Assembly: GCA_002433075.1 (NCBI GenBank)
Contig: DJHM01000034.1
Location: 210,867-274,866, forward strand
Reading direction: 5' to 3'
Origin: Latescibacteria bacterium UBA6620
Lineage (GTDB): Bacteria; Latescibacterota; UBA2968
Length of the DNA: 64,000 nt
In this document: positions 26,310-34,771 of the stretch, in pieces
Numbering within the stretch: the first letter of the stretch is position 1
Layout of the letters: each line of letters begins with the position of its first letter
The notes under the pieces: model-generated
Told to the model about the DNA's origin: nothing
What the model saw: only the letters and a program-made list of their open reading frames with translations
Database searches by the model: none
Translations under genes and position numbers: made by a program

Positions 26310-26726
26310 TCAATCGAGTTGGTTCAGAATCGAAGCATAGTCCACTCCGTATTCCTCCAGCACCTGCGCAGCCACCCCCTCTTCATCCTCCAAGAGCGAG
26401 AGCAGGACGTGTTCTTGTTCTGCTGATTCAACGCCCAGCCCCCTCGCCACATCGACCGCCCTCTCGAACACCCGAGTCGCACGCGGGGAGAAGGGGATGT
26501 CCTGAGACCCACCCTGCACTCCTGACCCGGAGATCGATGCATCGATCTGTTCGATCAGTTCATCCGTTTCGACTTCAAGCTTGATCAGCGCTCCTCGAAT
26601 TCGATCGGTCGCGTGGCGGGCGATGGCCAGGAGAACGTGCTCCGTCGACACGTACATATGTCCCAGTCGACGCGCTTCGTCCTGCGCGTGCGTGCGTAAC
26701 GCTTCCGCCTCTTCATTCAACGACAT
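26310..26726 (-). CDS. Stand-alone Clp N-terminal (Clp R) domain protein
   Basis: 138 residues made of two Clp_N repeats, each with the helix pattern EARRLGHMYVSTEHVLLAI (about 17-36) and VARGLGVESAEQEHVLLSLLED (about 93-114). The AAA+ modules of ClpC/ClpA are missing. Free Clp N domains can bind adaptors or substrates and may modulate a Clp ATPase; in some bacteria they are linked to the RsbRST stress system. No clp gene is in the window. It is followed by a terminator. Confidence 0.8.
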   Translation of the reverse strand: MSLNEEAEALRTHAQDEARRLGHMYVSTEHVLLAIARHATDRIRGALIKLEVETDELIEQIDASISGSGVQGGSQDIPFSPRATRVFERAVDVARGLGVESAEQEHVLLSLLEDEEGVAAQVLEEYGVDYASILNQLD

Positions 26727-26762
26727 TCATCCCTCCGCTCTCTCCCCTCATCCCCTTCTCAA

Positions 26763-26790
26763 TCTGCACTTTGCACTCTGCATTCTTGAT
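26763..26790. repeat. Heptanucleotide tandem array (4 units)
   Basis: TCTGCAC, TTTGCAC, TCTGCAT, TCTTGAT in direct succession, in the gap between the Clp N-domain gene and the broken permease gene. Confidence 0.55.
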
Positions 26791-26795
26791 CAACT

Positions 26796-29090
26796 TCACT
26801 CGTGCTGCAACTCGTCGGTCGGATCAAGAAACACCGTCTTTACCGTATGGTAGGTGATCGACGCCAGAGCCAAAAGAACCATCGTGAGCGAGGGAACGGC
26901 GAAATCCTCGATCCCGATCGGGTCACGATGGGCGAACTCCTGGAGCAGCAACTCTACTGCATAGTAGGATCTGATACTCCCGATTGCGCATCCCACGAGC
27001 GAAAGCAAAAGCAGATTTTTCGACAGCAGAACGAACACCGACGTCACCGAGGCGCCCAGTACCTTTCTCACGCCCACTTCCTTCGTACGGGTCGAGAGTG
27101 TGTGCAGGGCAAGCCCGAACAGACCCAGACAGGAGATTAACGTACCGAACACGGAAGTCGCATAGCCCCGGGACTCGAAGAGTTTGATGTCGTCCTCATC
27201 TCGATATCCGATGTAATCTGAAAGGACCTCAAGATCCGTCGGGGCATCCGGAGCGACCTCGCGCCAGATCTCCTTCAGCTGAGGGACGATCTTCCCTGTC
27301 TTCTCAGGATCGAACCGGACCCAGACTCTCGCCGTTTGCTGTGACATATCTCGATGCGCGATAAAGGGGTAAACGGGAGCCGACGGAAGAAGATAAACGA
27401 AATCCTTCAACACCCCTGCAGCGACCGGGTGATCCACCTCGCCGTACCTGAACGGAACGACCTGGCCGATCGGGTTTTTCCACCCGATCGCTTCCACCAT
27501 CTTCTCGTTCACCAGCACCTGATCTTTCGGGCCGTCGGGGCGCAGATCTCGTCCTTCGACGACCGTTAGACCGAATGTCGACACGAACTCAGAGGTCACG
27601 CTCGTGTGGAAGATGTGTAGATCCGGCTCCTCCGACAGGTAGTAATTCGCCCCGACACCCAACGCACGGGATGAACCGGCTACACCAGACACACCCGGCA
27701 GTCGAATCACCCGAGATCGATACCAAGGCTAAATGAGTTCGTAGTCGGCGCTGTTGACGTCGATCATCAGCAGGGACGTTGGATCGTATCCCCGATCGAG
27801 CGAGCGGCCGTGATAGTACTGGTCCAGCATCACCTGGGTCGACGCCAGCAGGAAAACCGCACCCGCGAACTGGACCATCACCAGGGATCTCGCGAGTCTC
27901 CCCTTTTTCGCTCTCGTGCTGCTGCCTCTCATCGCGGCCACGGGTTCGGTCCGCGAAGCCACGTAAGCCGGATAAAACCCGGCCACGGTGCCGACCACGA
28001 GAGGGTTGCCGAACAGGAAGACCCAGAAAAGCGGCGTCGGCGACCAGTTCATCTCGTAGTTTGGAATCGAAAAGAGGACTGCCATTTCCGGCATCAGCCC
28101 GTGCGCAAGGATCCCCCCCGTCACCGTCGTGATCCCACATAACAGAATGGCCTCGACAACGTGCTGCCCGATCACGTGACCGCGCCAAGCACCCGTCACC
28201 TTTCTCAGACCGATTTCCTTTGCCCGGTAGACCGACCGGACCAGAGACAACACCGTGAAATTCACCGCTCCCACCACCAGGACCAGTCCACCCACGATAC
28301 CCACGATCCAGACCATCGGTGACGACACAACCCACAGCATATCTCTGGGAATCCGCTGTTCGAGCATATCCTTGACCGCGATCGGGTGAAGCGTAAACGG
28401 ATCCTCTTCTCGGGACCATTTCCCCGAACTCCGGAGCTCTGCCACATTCTTAGCGAAGATTCGTCGGGTCAACTCCGGGAGCGCCCCGTCGGGAATGGAT
28501 CGGTCTTCTGCCCGGGCGAGCTTCGCGAACGTCGGTACCTGGTCGCCCATTTCCTGATACCCCGCCATCAACTCGAACGGGAGAAGCCCCTCTAACTGCA
28601 GTGTCGACGCGTAGGTAGGTCCGCTCAGGATCGCCGTACACGTGAGTTCGTAGGGCGTGTTCCCGCTTGTGTAGTAGGTGAATGGTTTTCCCGATCAGCG
28701 AGGAAAGATCCCCGTCTCGTGCGAAACGTCTCGCCATCTTGGCTGACAGCACGATCTCGTTCGGCGCCGTAAGGGGCGTTTGGTCTCCGTGCGCGACATC
28801 GAAGGACAGAGATGAGAACAGTGTACTGTCGACGTAGGCCATATTGAATCGAACCGTTAGATCGTCGCGGCGCAGACGCCCGAAGCTCGGCCCCCAGCGG
28901 GTCACGGACTCGACTTCAGGCAGCAACGCTTCCAATTCCGGTCCCACCTCGCTAGACAGCATCGCCGAACATCGGTCCCATTCGTTCCTATCGCTCTCGT
29001 TCGTCACGTGAAGGCGAAATACCCGGTCGCCATTCACTTGGAAATCGTCTCGCACCCATTCGTTCTGCAGGAAGACGTAGACCAGCAGCG
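26796..29090 (-). pseudogene. MacB/FtsX-type ABC permease, multiply disrupted
   Basis: Conceptually one permease of about 760 residues with MacB_PCD periplasmic domains and two FtsX transmembrane modules. Module 1 has VRSVYRAKEIGLRKVTGA and module 2 has LSTRTKEVGVRKVLGA. Lesions: the 5' end is lost, coding starting abruptly in the first membrane helix (ALLVYVFLQNEW); one extra base at about 28677 shifts IGKTIH out of frame from YYTSGNTPYELT; and an in-frame TAG at 27729-27731 follows SADYELI. No cognate ATPase is nearby. These permeases act in lipoprotein or macrolide/peptide export. Confidence 0.8.
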
Positions 29091-29150
29091 CACAAGCCTT
29101 TATCTTATTCTTCCGAAATCAAAACAGTGCCTCAGCTTCTGGAGAAACCG

Positions 29151-30134
29151 ATGCGAATTCTTCTGACCCCCGCGATGCAGAACCCGGATTTCGAATCCGA
29201 CGTGAGAACAAACGGTCTCGCCGCCCTCGGTAAGTTCGGGACAACGGAGTTTTATCCCGCCGATCTGACGCAGAACGAAGCCCAAGACGTTATCGCCGTC
29301 ATCGCCAATTCCCAGCCCATTCACGACAGCTTCTACGACACGGCCAAGGATCTCAGGATTATCTCACGGTGGGGTGTGGGATTCGAGAACGTCAATCAGA
29401 AGAAAGCGAACGAGGTAGGGGTCATCATCACCACCTCACCGGTCCATATGGACACCGTCGCCGAGTACACGATCGCCCAGTGGACGGCGACCCTCAAGCG
29501 GACCTATACGCTCAACCATCTGTCGCACGGAGGTGATTTTTCACTCATCCGTACGTTCGACATCGAGGGGGGTTCGCTGGGACTGTTCGGGTTCGGCCGC
29601 ATCGGCCAAGAGGTTGCCAAGCGGGCCGTGCCCCTCCTCGGCGAGAACGGTCGCCTTCTCGTCTACGACATCCGGCCCGACATCCAAGAAGTCGCTGGCC
29701 CCTACGGCGCCGAGGTCGTCGACGATCCGAAGATGCTTTTCGAACAGTGCGACACCGTTTCCCTCCACGTGGCGGGCGACGAAACCATCGTCACCTACGA
29801 ACTCCTCTGTGCAATGCAACCTCACGCATCGCTCATCAACCCATCGCGTGGTAACCTCGTCGACGACGAGGCCGTCAACCAGGCCATTCGCGAGGACCGG
29901 CTCCACTACTACGTCGTAGACGATCCCGTGAATGGTCCGCGCGCCATCCACGAAGGAAACCCTCGCATCATCTGTACGAACCACAACGGCGGAATGACCG
30001 TGGGATCCTGCGCGCGCCTCGATCAGTGCACCTTCGACCAGGTCACCGATGCCATCGAGGGACGACAGCCAGAGCATATCCTGAACCGGGAGGTGCTCGA
30101 CCACCCGCGCGTCAAAGCATTCCTGAACCAATAG
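29151..30134 (+). CDS. D-isomer-specific 2-hydroxyacid dehydrogenase
   Basis: 327 residues. The NAD-binding domain carries GLFGFGRIGQEVAKRA (about 151-166). The catalytic Arg is in NPSRGNLVDD, followed by the Glu and the late His region (CTNHNGGMT). The family reduces 2-keto acids or oxidises D-2-hydroxyacids (phosphoglycerate, glyoxylate, lactate types); the substrate is not evident. No ACT domain is present, so classical SerA is unlikely. The ATG is fixed by GGAGA 7 nt upstream; a GTG 24 nt earlier has no site. It is divergent from the broken permease gene, whose missing 5' end abuts its promoter region. Confidence 0.85.
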   Translation: MRILLTPAMQNPDFESDVRTNGLAALGKFGTTEFYPADLTQNEAQDVIAVIANSQPIHDSFYDTAKDLRIISRWGVGFENVNQKKANEVGVIITTSPVHMDTVAEYTIAQWTATLKRTYTLNHLSHGGDFSLIRTFDIEGGSLGLFGFGRIGQEVAKRAVPLLGENGRLLVYDIRPDIQEVAGPYGAEVVDDPKMLFEQCDTVSLHVAGDETIVTYELLCAMQPHASLINPSRGNLVDDEAVNQAIREDRLHYYVVDDPVNGPRAIHEGNPRIICTNHNGGMTVGSCARLDQCTFDQVTDAIEGRQPEHILNREVLDHPRVKAFLNQ

Positions 30135-30155
30135 ACGCAACTCCAGTGCCAAAGG

Positions 30156-30695
30156 TCACACGACCGCACGGTGCATTACGAATACATCGACATCCCCCTC
30201 GTCGGGGTCACGAAACGCACCCGGGACAGTACCTACGATTTCGAAGCCCAGTCTTTCCCACAGTCGAATCGCGCCAGTGTTCGTCGACACGACAGAGTTG
30301 AACTGCATCGCCCGATAGCCTGACGATCGTGCCAGCTCGGTCGCCTGTCGCCCCATCGCTTCCCCGACGCCACGTCCCCTGGCCTCGCCGGACACCATAA
30401 AGGCCGCATTCGCCACGTGGTCCCCCGGGCCTGTCTGATTGGGCTTCAGAATGAACGTCCCGACCCTGGACCCATCCACCTCCGCAACAAACGTCTCGAC
30501 CCCGTTTCCCATCCAGAGTCCTTTGGCGTCCGCCTCTGAAATCTGTGGATCGATCGCATAGGTGTCTCCCGATCGCACTACACTTCTGAAGATGGCCCAG
30601 ATGTCAGTCCAGTCTTTCTCCTCGGCTCGACGAATCTGTATCGTCTCAGATCGGCTTTTCTGTTTTCGCAGTTCCATCTCCACCTGGGTCTGCAT
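30156..30695 (-). CDS. GNAT family N-acetyltransferase
   Basis: 179 residues. The acetyl-CoA pyrophosphate loop is GEARGRGVGEAMGR (Q/R-x2-G-x-G/A type), with the preceding strand FMVSG and the late LWERLGFEIVGTVPGAF typical of amino-acid or small-amine acetyltransferases. The substrate is unknown. The start MQTQVEME is chosen because it avoids overlap with the glycosylase gene upstream and lies about 11 nt after AAGGAAG, which is loose spacing. It is probably co-transcribed with the glycosylase. Confidence 0.85.
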   Translation of the reverse strand: MQTQVEMELRKQKSRSETIQIRRAEEKDWTDIWAIFRSVVRSGDTYAIDPQISEADAKGLWMGNGVETFVAEVDGSRVGTFILKPNQTGPGDHVANAAFMVSGEARGRGVGEAMGRQATELARSSGYRAMQFNSVVSTNTGAIRLWERLGFEIVGTVPGAFRDPDEGDVDVFVMHRAVV

Positions 30696-30727
30696 CGGGG
30701 AAGGCTTCCTTAGAACGAGGATGCCTG

Positions 30728-31363
30728 CTAGGGTGTTTCCACATCTAGGATCCGCCACATATACCAGCTACCCACCGAACGGTAGGGTCGCCATCGATCC
30801 CCGAATGGCTCCAGCTCTTCCGGCTCCAGAACACGGTCAGCGCCGTAGACCAGGCTGATGCCCTTCCGCACACCCAGGTCACCCACCGGAAACACATCCG
30901 GTCGACCCAGATAGAAGAGAAGAATCATTTCCGCGGTCCATCGTCCCACTCCGCGGACCTGGGTCAGCGCCTCGATCACCGCTTCATCATCCATCCTGCT
31001 CAACCGGCGTCGGGAAGGAAGCGAACCGCCCAGCGTTTTTGCGGTAAGGTCCTGAACAGCCAGCGTCTTCGCATTCGACAGACCGGCACCCCGGAATGCG
31101 TCGTACGAAATTTCGTTGGCTTCCGCAGGACGAGGGGTGGCGGTTCGGAACAGTCCCCGAACCTTGCGGTAGATCGCACCGGCCGCTCTACCCGAGAGTT
31201 GCTGGTAGACGATCGATCGCATCAACGCCGCGTAAAGTGTCAGACCACGATTGGTTTCGAGTCGACACGGTCCGACGCGTTCGATCGCGCTGGCCATATG
31301 CGGACACGCGCACAGACTGCGAACGGCCGTATCCGGGTCATAGAGAAGCCCGTGTCCGGTCAT
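30728..31363 (-). CDS. DNA-3-methyladenine glycosylase II (AlkA-like, HhH-GPD)
   Basis: 211 residues. The helix-hairpin-helix is VRGVGRWTAEMILLF (about 131-145) and the catalytic Asp lies in VFPVGDLGVRKG (about 161). The region IVYQQLSGRAAGAIY matches the AlkA core. It excises alkylated purines as the first step of base-excision repair. The N-terminal beta domain of E. coli AlkA is absent, as in the shorter AlkA-type enzymes of many bacteria. It is first in a probable two-gene unit with the GNAT gene. Confidence 0.88.
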   Translation of the reverse strand: MTGHGLLYDPDTAVRSLCACPHMASAIERVGPCRLETNRGLTLYAALMRSIVYQQLSGRAAGAIYRKVRGLFRTATPRPAEANEISYDAFRGAGLSNAKTLAVQDLTAKTLGGSLPSRRRLSRMDDEAVIEALTQVRGVGRWTAEMILLFYLGRPDVFPVGDLGVRKGISLVYGADRVLEPEELEPFGDRWRPYRSVGSWYMWRILDVETP

Positions 31364-31571
31364 CTGACCTCCGCCGAGACAGACGGGCGCGGGGATTTTA
31401 CCCGGTGAGCGTCAATGGAAAAAGGTTTTGCATCGCGCTCACGCCGCTGAAACGCGAGCCTAGAGGAGGTGACAGGTAGGGGAGGGAGACCATCCCGGCG
31501 GGGGATTGTGACACGGCTCTTCAGGCTACGATCGCTCGAAATCCGTCTCGTGCTTCCGGGTTGCCAGCCCA
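31364..31571. other. Intergenic region, nothing recognised
   Basis: About 200 nt between the glycosylase start and the permease stop. I see no gene remnant, hairpin followed by a T-run, or repeat. Confidence 0.5.
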
Positions 31572-32450
31572 TCATTTGTCGACCATTCCCAGGGCGGCCG
31601 GAGGTCGGCTGCGCCCCGCGAACCCCGCCAGAACGACCATCGTCAGGATAAATGGGAGCGCGAGGAACACCTGAGACGGGATCGCCGCAGTCCATCCCTG
31701 AAGCGTGTCCGCTATGGCTTCGGCCGCACCAAAGAAAAGGCAGGCTCCAAGGACGCCGATGGGGTGCCACCGACCGAAGATCAACGCAGCAAGCGCGATA
31801 AATCCCCGCCCTGCCGTCATCCGCTCGACGAACTGACTCAGATCCCCCAGAGACAGGTGTGCGCCACCCAGGCCCGCGAGCGCACCGCTCAGGATCACCG
31901 CGCACAGACGCAGTCGAATCACAGAAAGGCCTGTCGATCGGACGGTTTCAGGCGACTCGCCGACCGCACGAAGACGAAGACCCCATTTCGTTCGAAAGAG
32001 GATGAACCACGTGATCGGCACGAGGAGCAGAGCGAGATACGCAAGCGGGGAAGCGCGGAGCACAGGGAGTTCGATAACCGGCAGCTTGGGAGCGCTTGGA
32101 CTGCTCCCGCGTGCTCCGAACATCGTGAACAGAAGGAACCCCGTCAGTCCGATCGCCAGAAGGTTAATTGCCGTTCCGCTGACAATCGGGTCCGACCGGA
32201 GCCAGACGGTCGCCAGGGCGTGGATTCCGCCGAACATCGCTCCTGAAAGCGCCCCGATGGCGAGACCCAGCCAGGCGGATCCCAAGTGAATGCTCCCAGC
32301 GGCGCCAAAAAAAGCCCCCACGAGCATCGTCCCCTCCAGGCCGATGTTGACCACACCCGAACGCTCCGAGTAGAGCCCTCCAAGCGCGGCCAGCAGAAGG
32401 GGAGTCGCTTTGGCCAGCGTCAGTTGAAAAAGGATCTCCAGCCCAATCAA
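31572..32450 (-). CDS. ABC transporter permease, nucleoside/simple-sugar (BPD_transp_2, YufQ-like)
   Basis: 292 residues with about eight hydrophobic helices and the motif ALGGLYSERSGVVNIGLEG near the N-terminus, diagnostic of the BMP-family nucleoside or simple-sugar importer permeases (YufQ/NupQ). Normally it is encoded with a second permease, a double-ATPase and a BMP lipoprotein. None of these is in this window, so it is an orphan here. Its start overlaps the stop of the phosphatase gene (ATGA), an odd pairing. Confidence 0.85.
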   Translation of the reverse strand: MIGLEILFQLTLAKATPLLLAALGGLYSERSGVVNIGLEGTMLVGAFFGAAGSIHLGSAWLGLAIGALSGAMFGGIHALATVWLRSDPIVSGTAINLLAIGLTGFLLFTMFGARGSSPSAPKLPVIELPVLRASPLAYLALLLVPITWFILFRTKWGLRLRAVGESPETVRSTGLSVIRLRLCAVILSGALAGLGGAHLSLGDLSQFVERMTAGRGFIALAALIFGRWHPIGVLGACLFFGAAEAIADTLQGWTAAIPSQVFLALPFILTMVVLAGFAGRSRPPAALGMVDK

Positions 32451-32938
32451 CGCGTAGCGTTCCCGCGGTGCTCCGCAAAATGATGGATCACGGACTCTTG
32501 ATCGGGGGTCTCGATCGACCCGGGTCTGAGGTGGCGCACCCGATCAATCGCATCTTCGGCCACGTCGCCGGTATGGACGAGGTAGCATGCCAGAAGCGTC
32601 CCCGTTCGACCCATTCCCGCTCCACAGTGAATCACAACCCCGCGTTCGTCCGAATCTGCTTGGTCCACGAATTCGATTACGGAATCGATCAGATCGAGGG
32701 AGGGGGCCCTAAAGTCGGGGATCGATGCGTGTAAATACATGAACTGCTGTTCGACTAAGATGCGCTCGTCGAGGGGCTGTTCGGTCAACGACACGATCCC
32801 ACTAATTCCGATCGTAGACAGATCTGCCAGAACCGCTGGCAGGGTCCGAAGCGAGGCCGACGGGTGGGCCATACCAGCCAGCAGGCCCTCGATCACCCAC
32901 CCAAAATTGGGAAATTGTGCGGCGCCGGCCGCGTTCAT
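32447..32938 (-). CDS. Dual-specificity/tyrosine protein phosphatase-like protein
   Basis: 163 residues with the CX5R active-site loop VIHCGAGMGRTGTLLA (Cys about 103), the general-acid Asp region SIPDFRAPS, and the Q-containing ETPDQESVI segment that orders water. It is similar to bacterial DSP-like phosphatases and to PTPMT1/DUSP23-type enzymes. It may act on phosphoprotein, phosphoinositide or phosphorylated nucleosides. Start and stop overlap neighbouring genes (moaE upstream, permease downstream), so expression is coupled. Confidence 0.83.
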   Translation of the reverse strand: MNAAGAAQFPNFGWVIEGLLAGMAHPSASLRTLPAVLADLSTIGISGIVSLTEQPLDERILVEQQFMYLHASIPDFRAPSLDLIDSVIEFVDQADSDERGVVIHCGAGMGRTGTLLACYLVHTGDVAEDAIDRVRHLRPGSIETPDQESVIHHFAEHRGNATR

Positions 32939-33393
32939 TCCTCACCTTCCATCGAGGCGGGTTGTGCCGAGGAGGGATCGCCTTCGATCCAAGCCTCCCC
33001 GTCTACCCAGACTTCCTTCTTCCAGATCGGGACCGTTTCCTTCAGGCGATCGATCGCATAGTGGCACGCCTCAAGAGACGCTTTGCGATGAGGAGAGGAT
33101 ACGGCGATCAGGACACTGATATCGCCGATCTCCATCTTTCCCGTCCCGTGAAGAATACCCACGCAGTCGATCTCCCAACGGTCCTTCATCTCTTCGCCTA
33201 TCTCCCGCATCTTCTTCTCCGCCATCTCCCGATAGGCGTCGTAGACCAGATATTGGGTTGCCCGGCCCTTTGTGTTGTCCCGAACGACGCCTGCAAACGT
33301 TGTGATGGCCCCATCGTGATCGTTCAAGACTTCCTTGTGCAGCGCATCCGGCTCAATCGAAGTGTCCGTCAGCCGGTAGACGTCCTTACCCAT
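32935..33393 (-). CDS. moaE: Molybdopterin synthase catalytic subunit
   Basis: 152 residues. Family motifs are GAITTFAGVVRDNTKG (about 29-44), YDAYREMAEKKM, GTGKMEIGDISVLIAVSSPHR and the catalytic Lys region VPIWKKEVW near residue 127. It transfers sulfur from MoaD thiocarboxylate to cPMP to make molybdopterin. The start is set by GGAGG 7 nt upstream and lies inside the last codons of moaD. No moaA, moaC or molybdoenzyme is in the window. Confidence 0.92.
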   Translation of the reverse strand: MGKDVYRLTDTSIEPDALHKEVLNDHDGAITTFAGVVRDNTKGRATQYLVYDAYREMAEKKMREIGEEMKDRWEIDCVGILHGTGKMEIGDISVLIAVSSPHRKASLEACHYAIDRLKETVPIWKKEVWVDGEAWIEGDPSSAQPASMEGEE

Positions 33394-33694
33394 CCTGTTC
33401 CCTCCTGCTCCTTCGTTTCGGGAGCACGGAGTTTCGTGCTCCCGGCTCACATCCGCCGCTGACGGGCGGGATAAGCGCAACCTCGTCGCCATCTGCCAGG
33501 GCCGTTGTGCCCTCCGCGTACTCCTGATTGACCGAGACCATCGCACTTGATCGAATCGGCTCGAGACGTGGATGCTCCCGGATGACAGCGTCCATCAGAT
33601 CGTCCAGCCGGCTCCCGTCTTGAATCTCGATCGTCTGCTCTCGTTGACCCACGATGTCTGAACAGGAAGCGAAAAACAACACCCGTATCTTCAT
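33386..33694 (-). CDS. moaD: Molybdopterin synthase sulfur carrier subunit with extended tail
   Basis: 102 residues. The first 81 are a normal ubiquitin-fold MoaD ending ALIPPVSGG. MoaD must end in Gly-Gly for adenylation and thiocarboxylation, but here 21 more residues (CEPGARNSV...) follow before the stop. The tail is encoded by the palindrome at 33419-33444. Either the protein needs proteolytic trimming, as JAMM-type peptidases do for some ubiquitin-like carriers, or the repeat has inactivated it. GAGG precedes the ATG by 6 nt. The gene overlaps moaE. Confidence 0.85.
   Translation of the reverse strand: MKIRVLFFASCSDIVGQREQTIEIQDGSRLDDLMDAVIREHPRLEPIRSSAMVSVNQEYAEGTTALADGDEVALIPPVSGGCEPGARNSVLPKRRSRREQDG
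33419..33444. repeat. Palindromic element inside the 3' end of moaD
   Basis: 10-bp perfect arms CGGGAGCACG / CGTGCTCCCG around GAGTTT, flanked by further partly matching bases. It looks like a short REP-type insertion in the coding tail. Confidence 0.65.
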
Positions 33695-33706
33695 AAAGCC
33701 TCTCGA

Positions 33707-34708
33707 TTAACCATCAGCGCCCGGATGTACACGTCGTAAATTCGCTGTCTCCGACCGACCCGGTTTCCTGCCTCGCTTGCTTAACGGACGACCGTCGACC
33801 TCCTTCACATCAGCCGTAAAGTCGATCGGTCTGGCGCCGCTGATCGCGCTACCGACCCCGAATCCGTCGACCGGGCTCTCCGCCTGAACGAACGTCCGGA
33901 TCTTGACTGCATCGAATCCGCCACTCACCAGGATCCGAACCATGGAATGACCGGACGCGTCGAGGGCCGACCTTGTCCGATCCACCAGATCCACAGTCAC
34001 TCCGCCTAGTTCGGATGGCGTATCCAGCCGTACGCCCCAGAGCCTACCTCCCATTTCATCAGCGATGCGCACACTTTCTTCCACCTCGTCGCAGAACGTG
34101 TCGACCAGGACGATCCTGTGAACCGTGTCCGGCATATGCCGGTCGAAGGCCTGGCTTGCAGCAAGGGTATCCCCAAAGATCAACATCATCGCGTGTGGCA
34201 TCGTGCCCGACGCCGTCGTCCCGGAAAGCGCCGCTCCGGCTGGGGTGGCGCACCCCGCGCAGCCCCCGATCATCGCTGCGTATTCCATCCGGTCCGAAAC
34301 CGCCGGGTGAACATGTCGGGCCCCAAAACTGATCACAGAAGTCCCTTCCGCGGCCTCGACACAAGTGGCTGCGCTTGTGGCCCATCCTGTCCCGTGGGCG
34401 AGCGCACCCAGCAGGACGGTCTCGAAGACTCCGAACGACGAATAGGCGCCCTCGATACGCATCACCACGTCTTTTGCGGAGAGGGTGGATCCGTCTTCCG
34501 CAGCATCGATTACAAATCGATCGGAGCGAGGCGCCTCGGACAGATATCCCACAACCTCATCGATCCCGCACAATGTCCCCGGGCCGTTCGTGAAGACTTC
34601 CAACGTAACCTGCGGATCGAGACCTTCTCGGTGTAAGATTTCACGCGTGTTCAGAAAGTACTGGTCCGCCCGGTCATCCGACAGGAACGGGGGCGTCATT
34701 TCTCGCAT
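33707..34708 (-). CDS. Nicotinate phosphoribosyltransferase family protein
   Basis: 333 residues resembling short archaeal-type NAPRTases: YFLNTREIL near the start, IEGAYSSFGVFETVLLG, the active-site segment SFGARHVHP (about 130), GTMPHAM (about 168), VRLDTPSE and SGGFDAVKI. It would make nicotinate mononucleotide from nicotinate and PRPP in NAD salvage. The ending is basic and Pro-poor with no zinc-binding Cys cluster. It heads a run of overlapping genes (moaD, moaE, phosphatase, permease). A second ATG three codons in is equally possible. Confidence 0.8.
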   Translation of the reverse strand: MREMTPPFLSDDRADQYFLNTREILHREGLDPQVTLEVFTNGPGTLCGIDEVVGYLSEAPRSDRFVIDAAEDGSTLSAKDVVMRIEGAYSSFGVFETVLLGALAHGTGWATSAATCVEAAEGTSVISFGARHVHPAVSDRMEYAAMIGGCAGCATPAGAALSGTTASGTMPHAMMLIFGDTLAASQAFDRHMPDTVHRIVLVDTFCDEVEESVRIADEMGGRLWGVRLDTPSELGGVTVDLVDRTRSALDASGHSMVRILVSGGFDAVKIRTFVQAESPVDGFGVGSAISGARPIDFTADVKEVDGRPLSKRGRKPGRSETANLRRVHPGADG

Positions 34709-34721
34709 ACCTGAAAATAGA

Positions 34722-34747
34722 AAAAGCCGAGCGGCTTCGCTCGGCTT
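34722..34747 (-). terminator. Intrinsic terminator of the PHP-gene operon
   Basis: Minus strand: a 9-bp stem AAGCCGAGC / GCTCGGCTT with a 6-nt loop, then TTTTTCTATTTTC. It separates the larE-def-PHP operon from the NAPRTase operon. Confidence 0.82.
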
Positions 34748-34771
34748 GTATTGGGACCCACAACGGAACCG

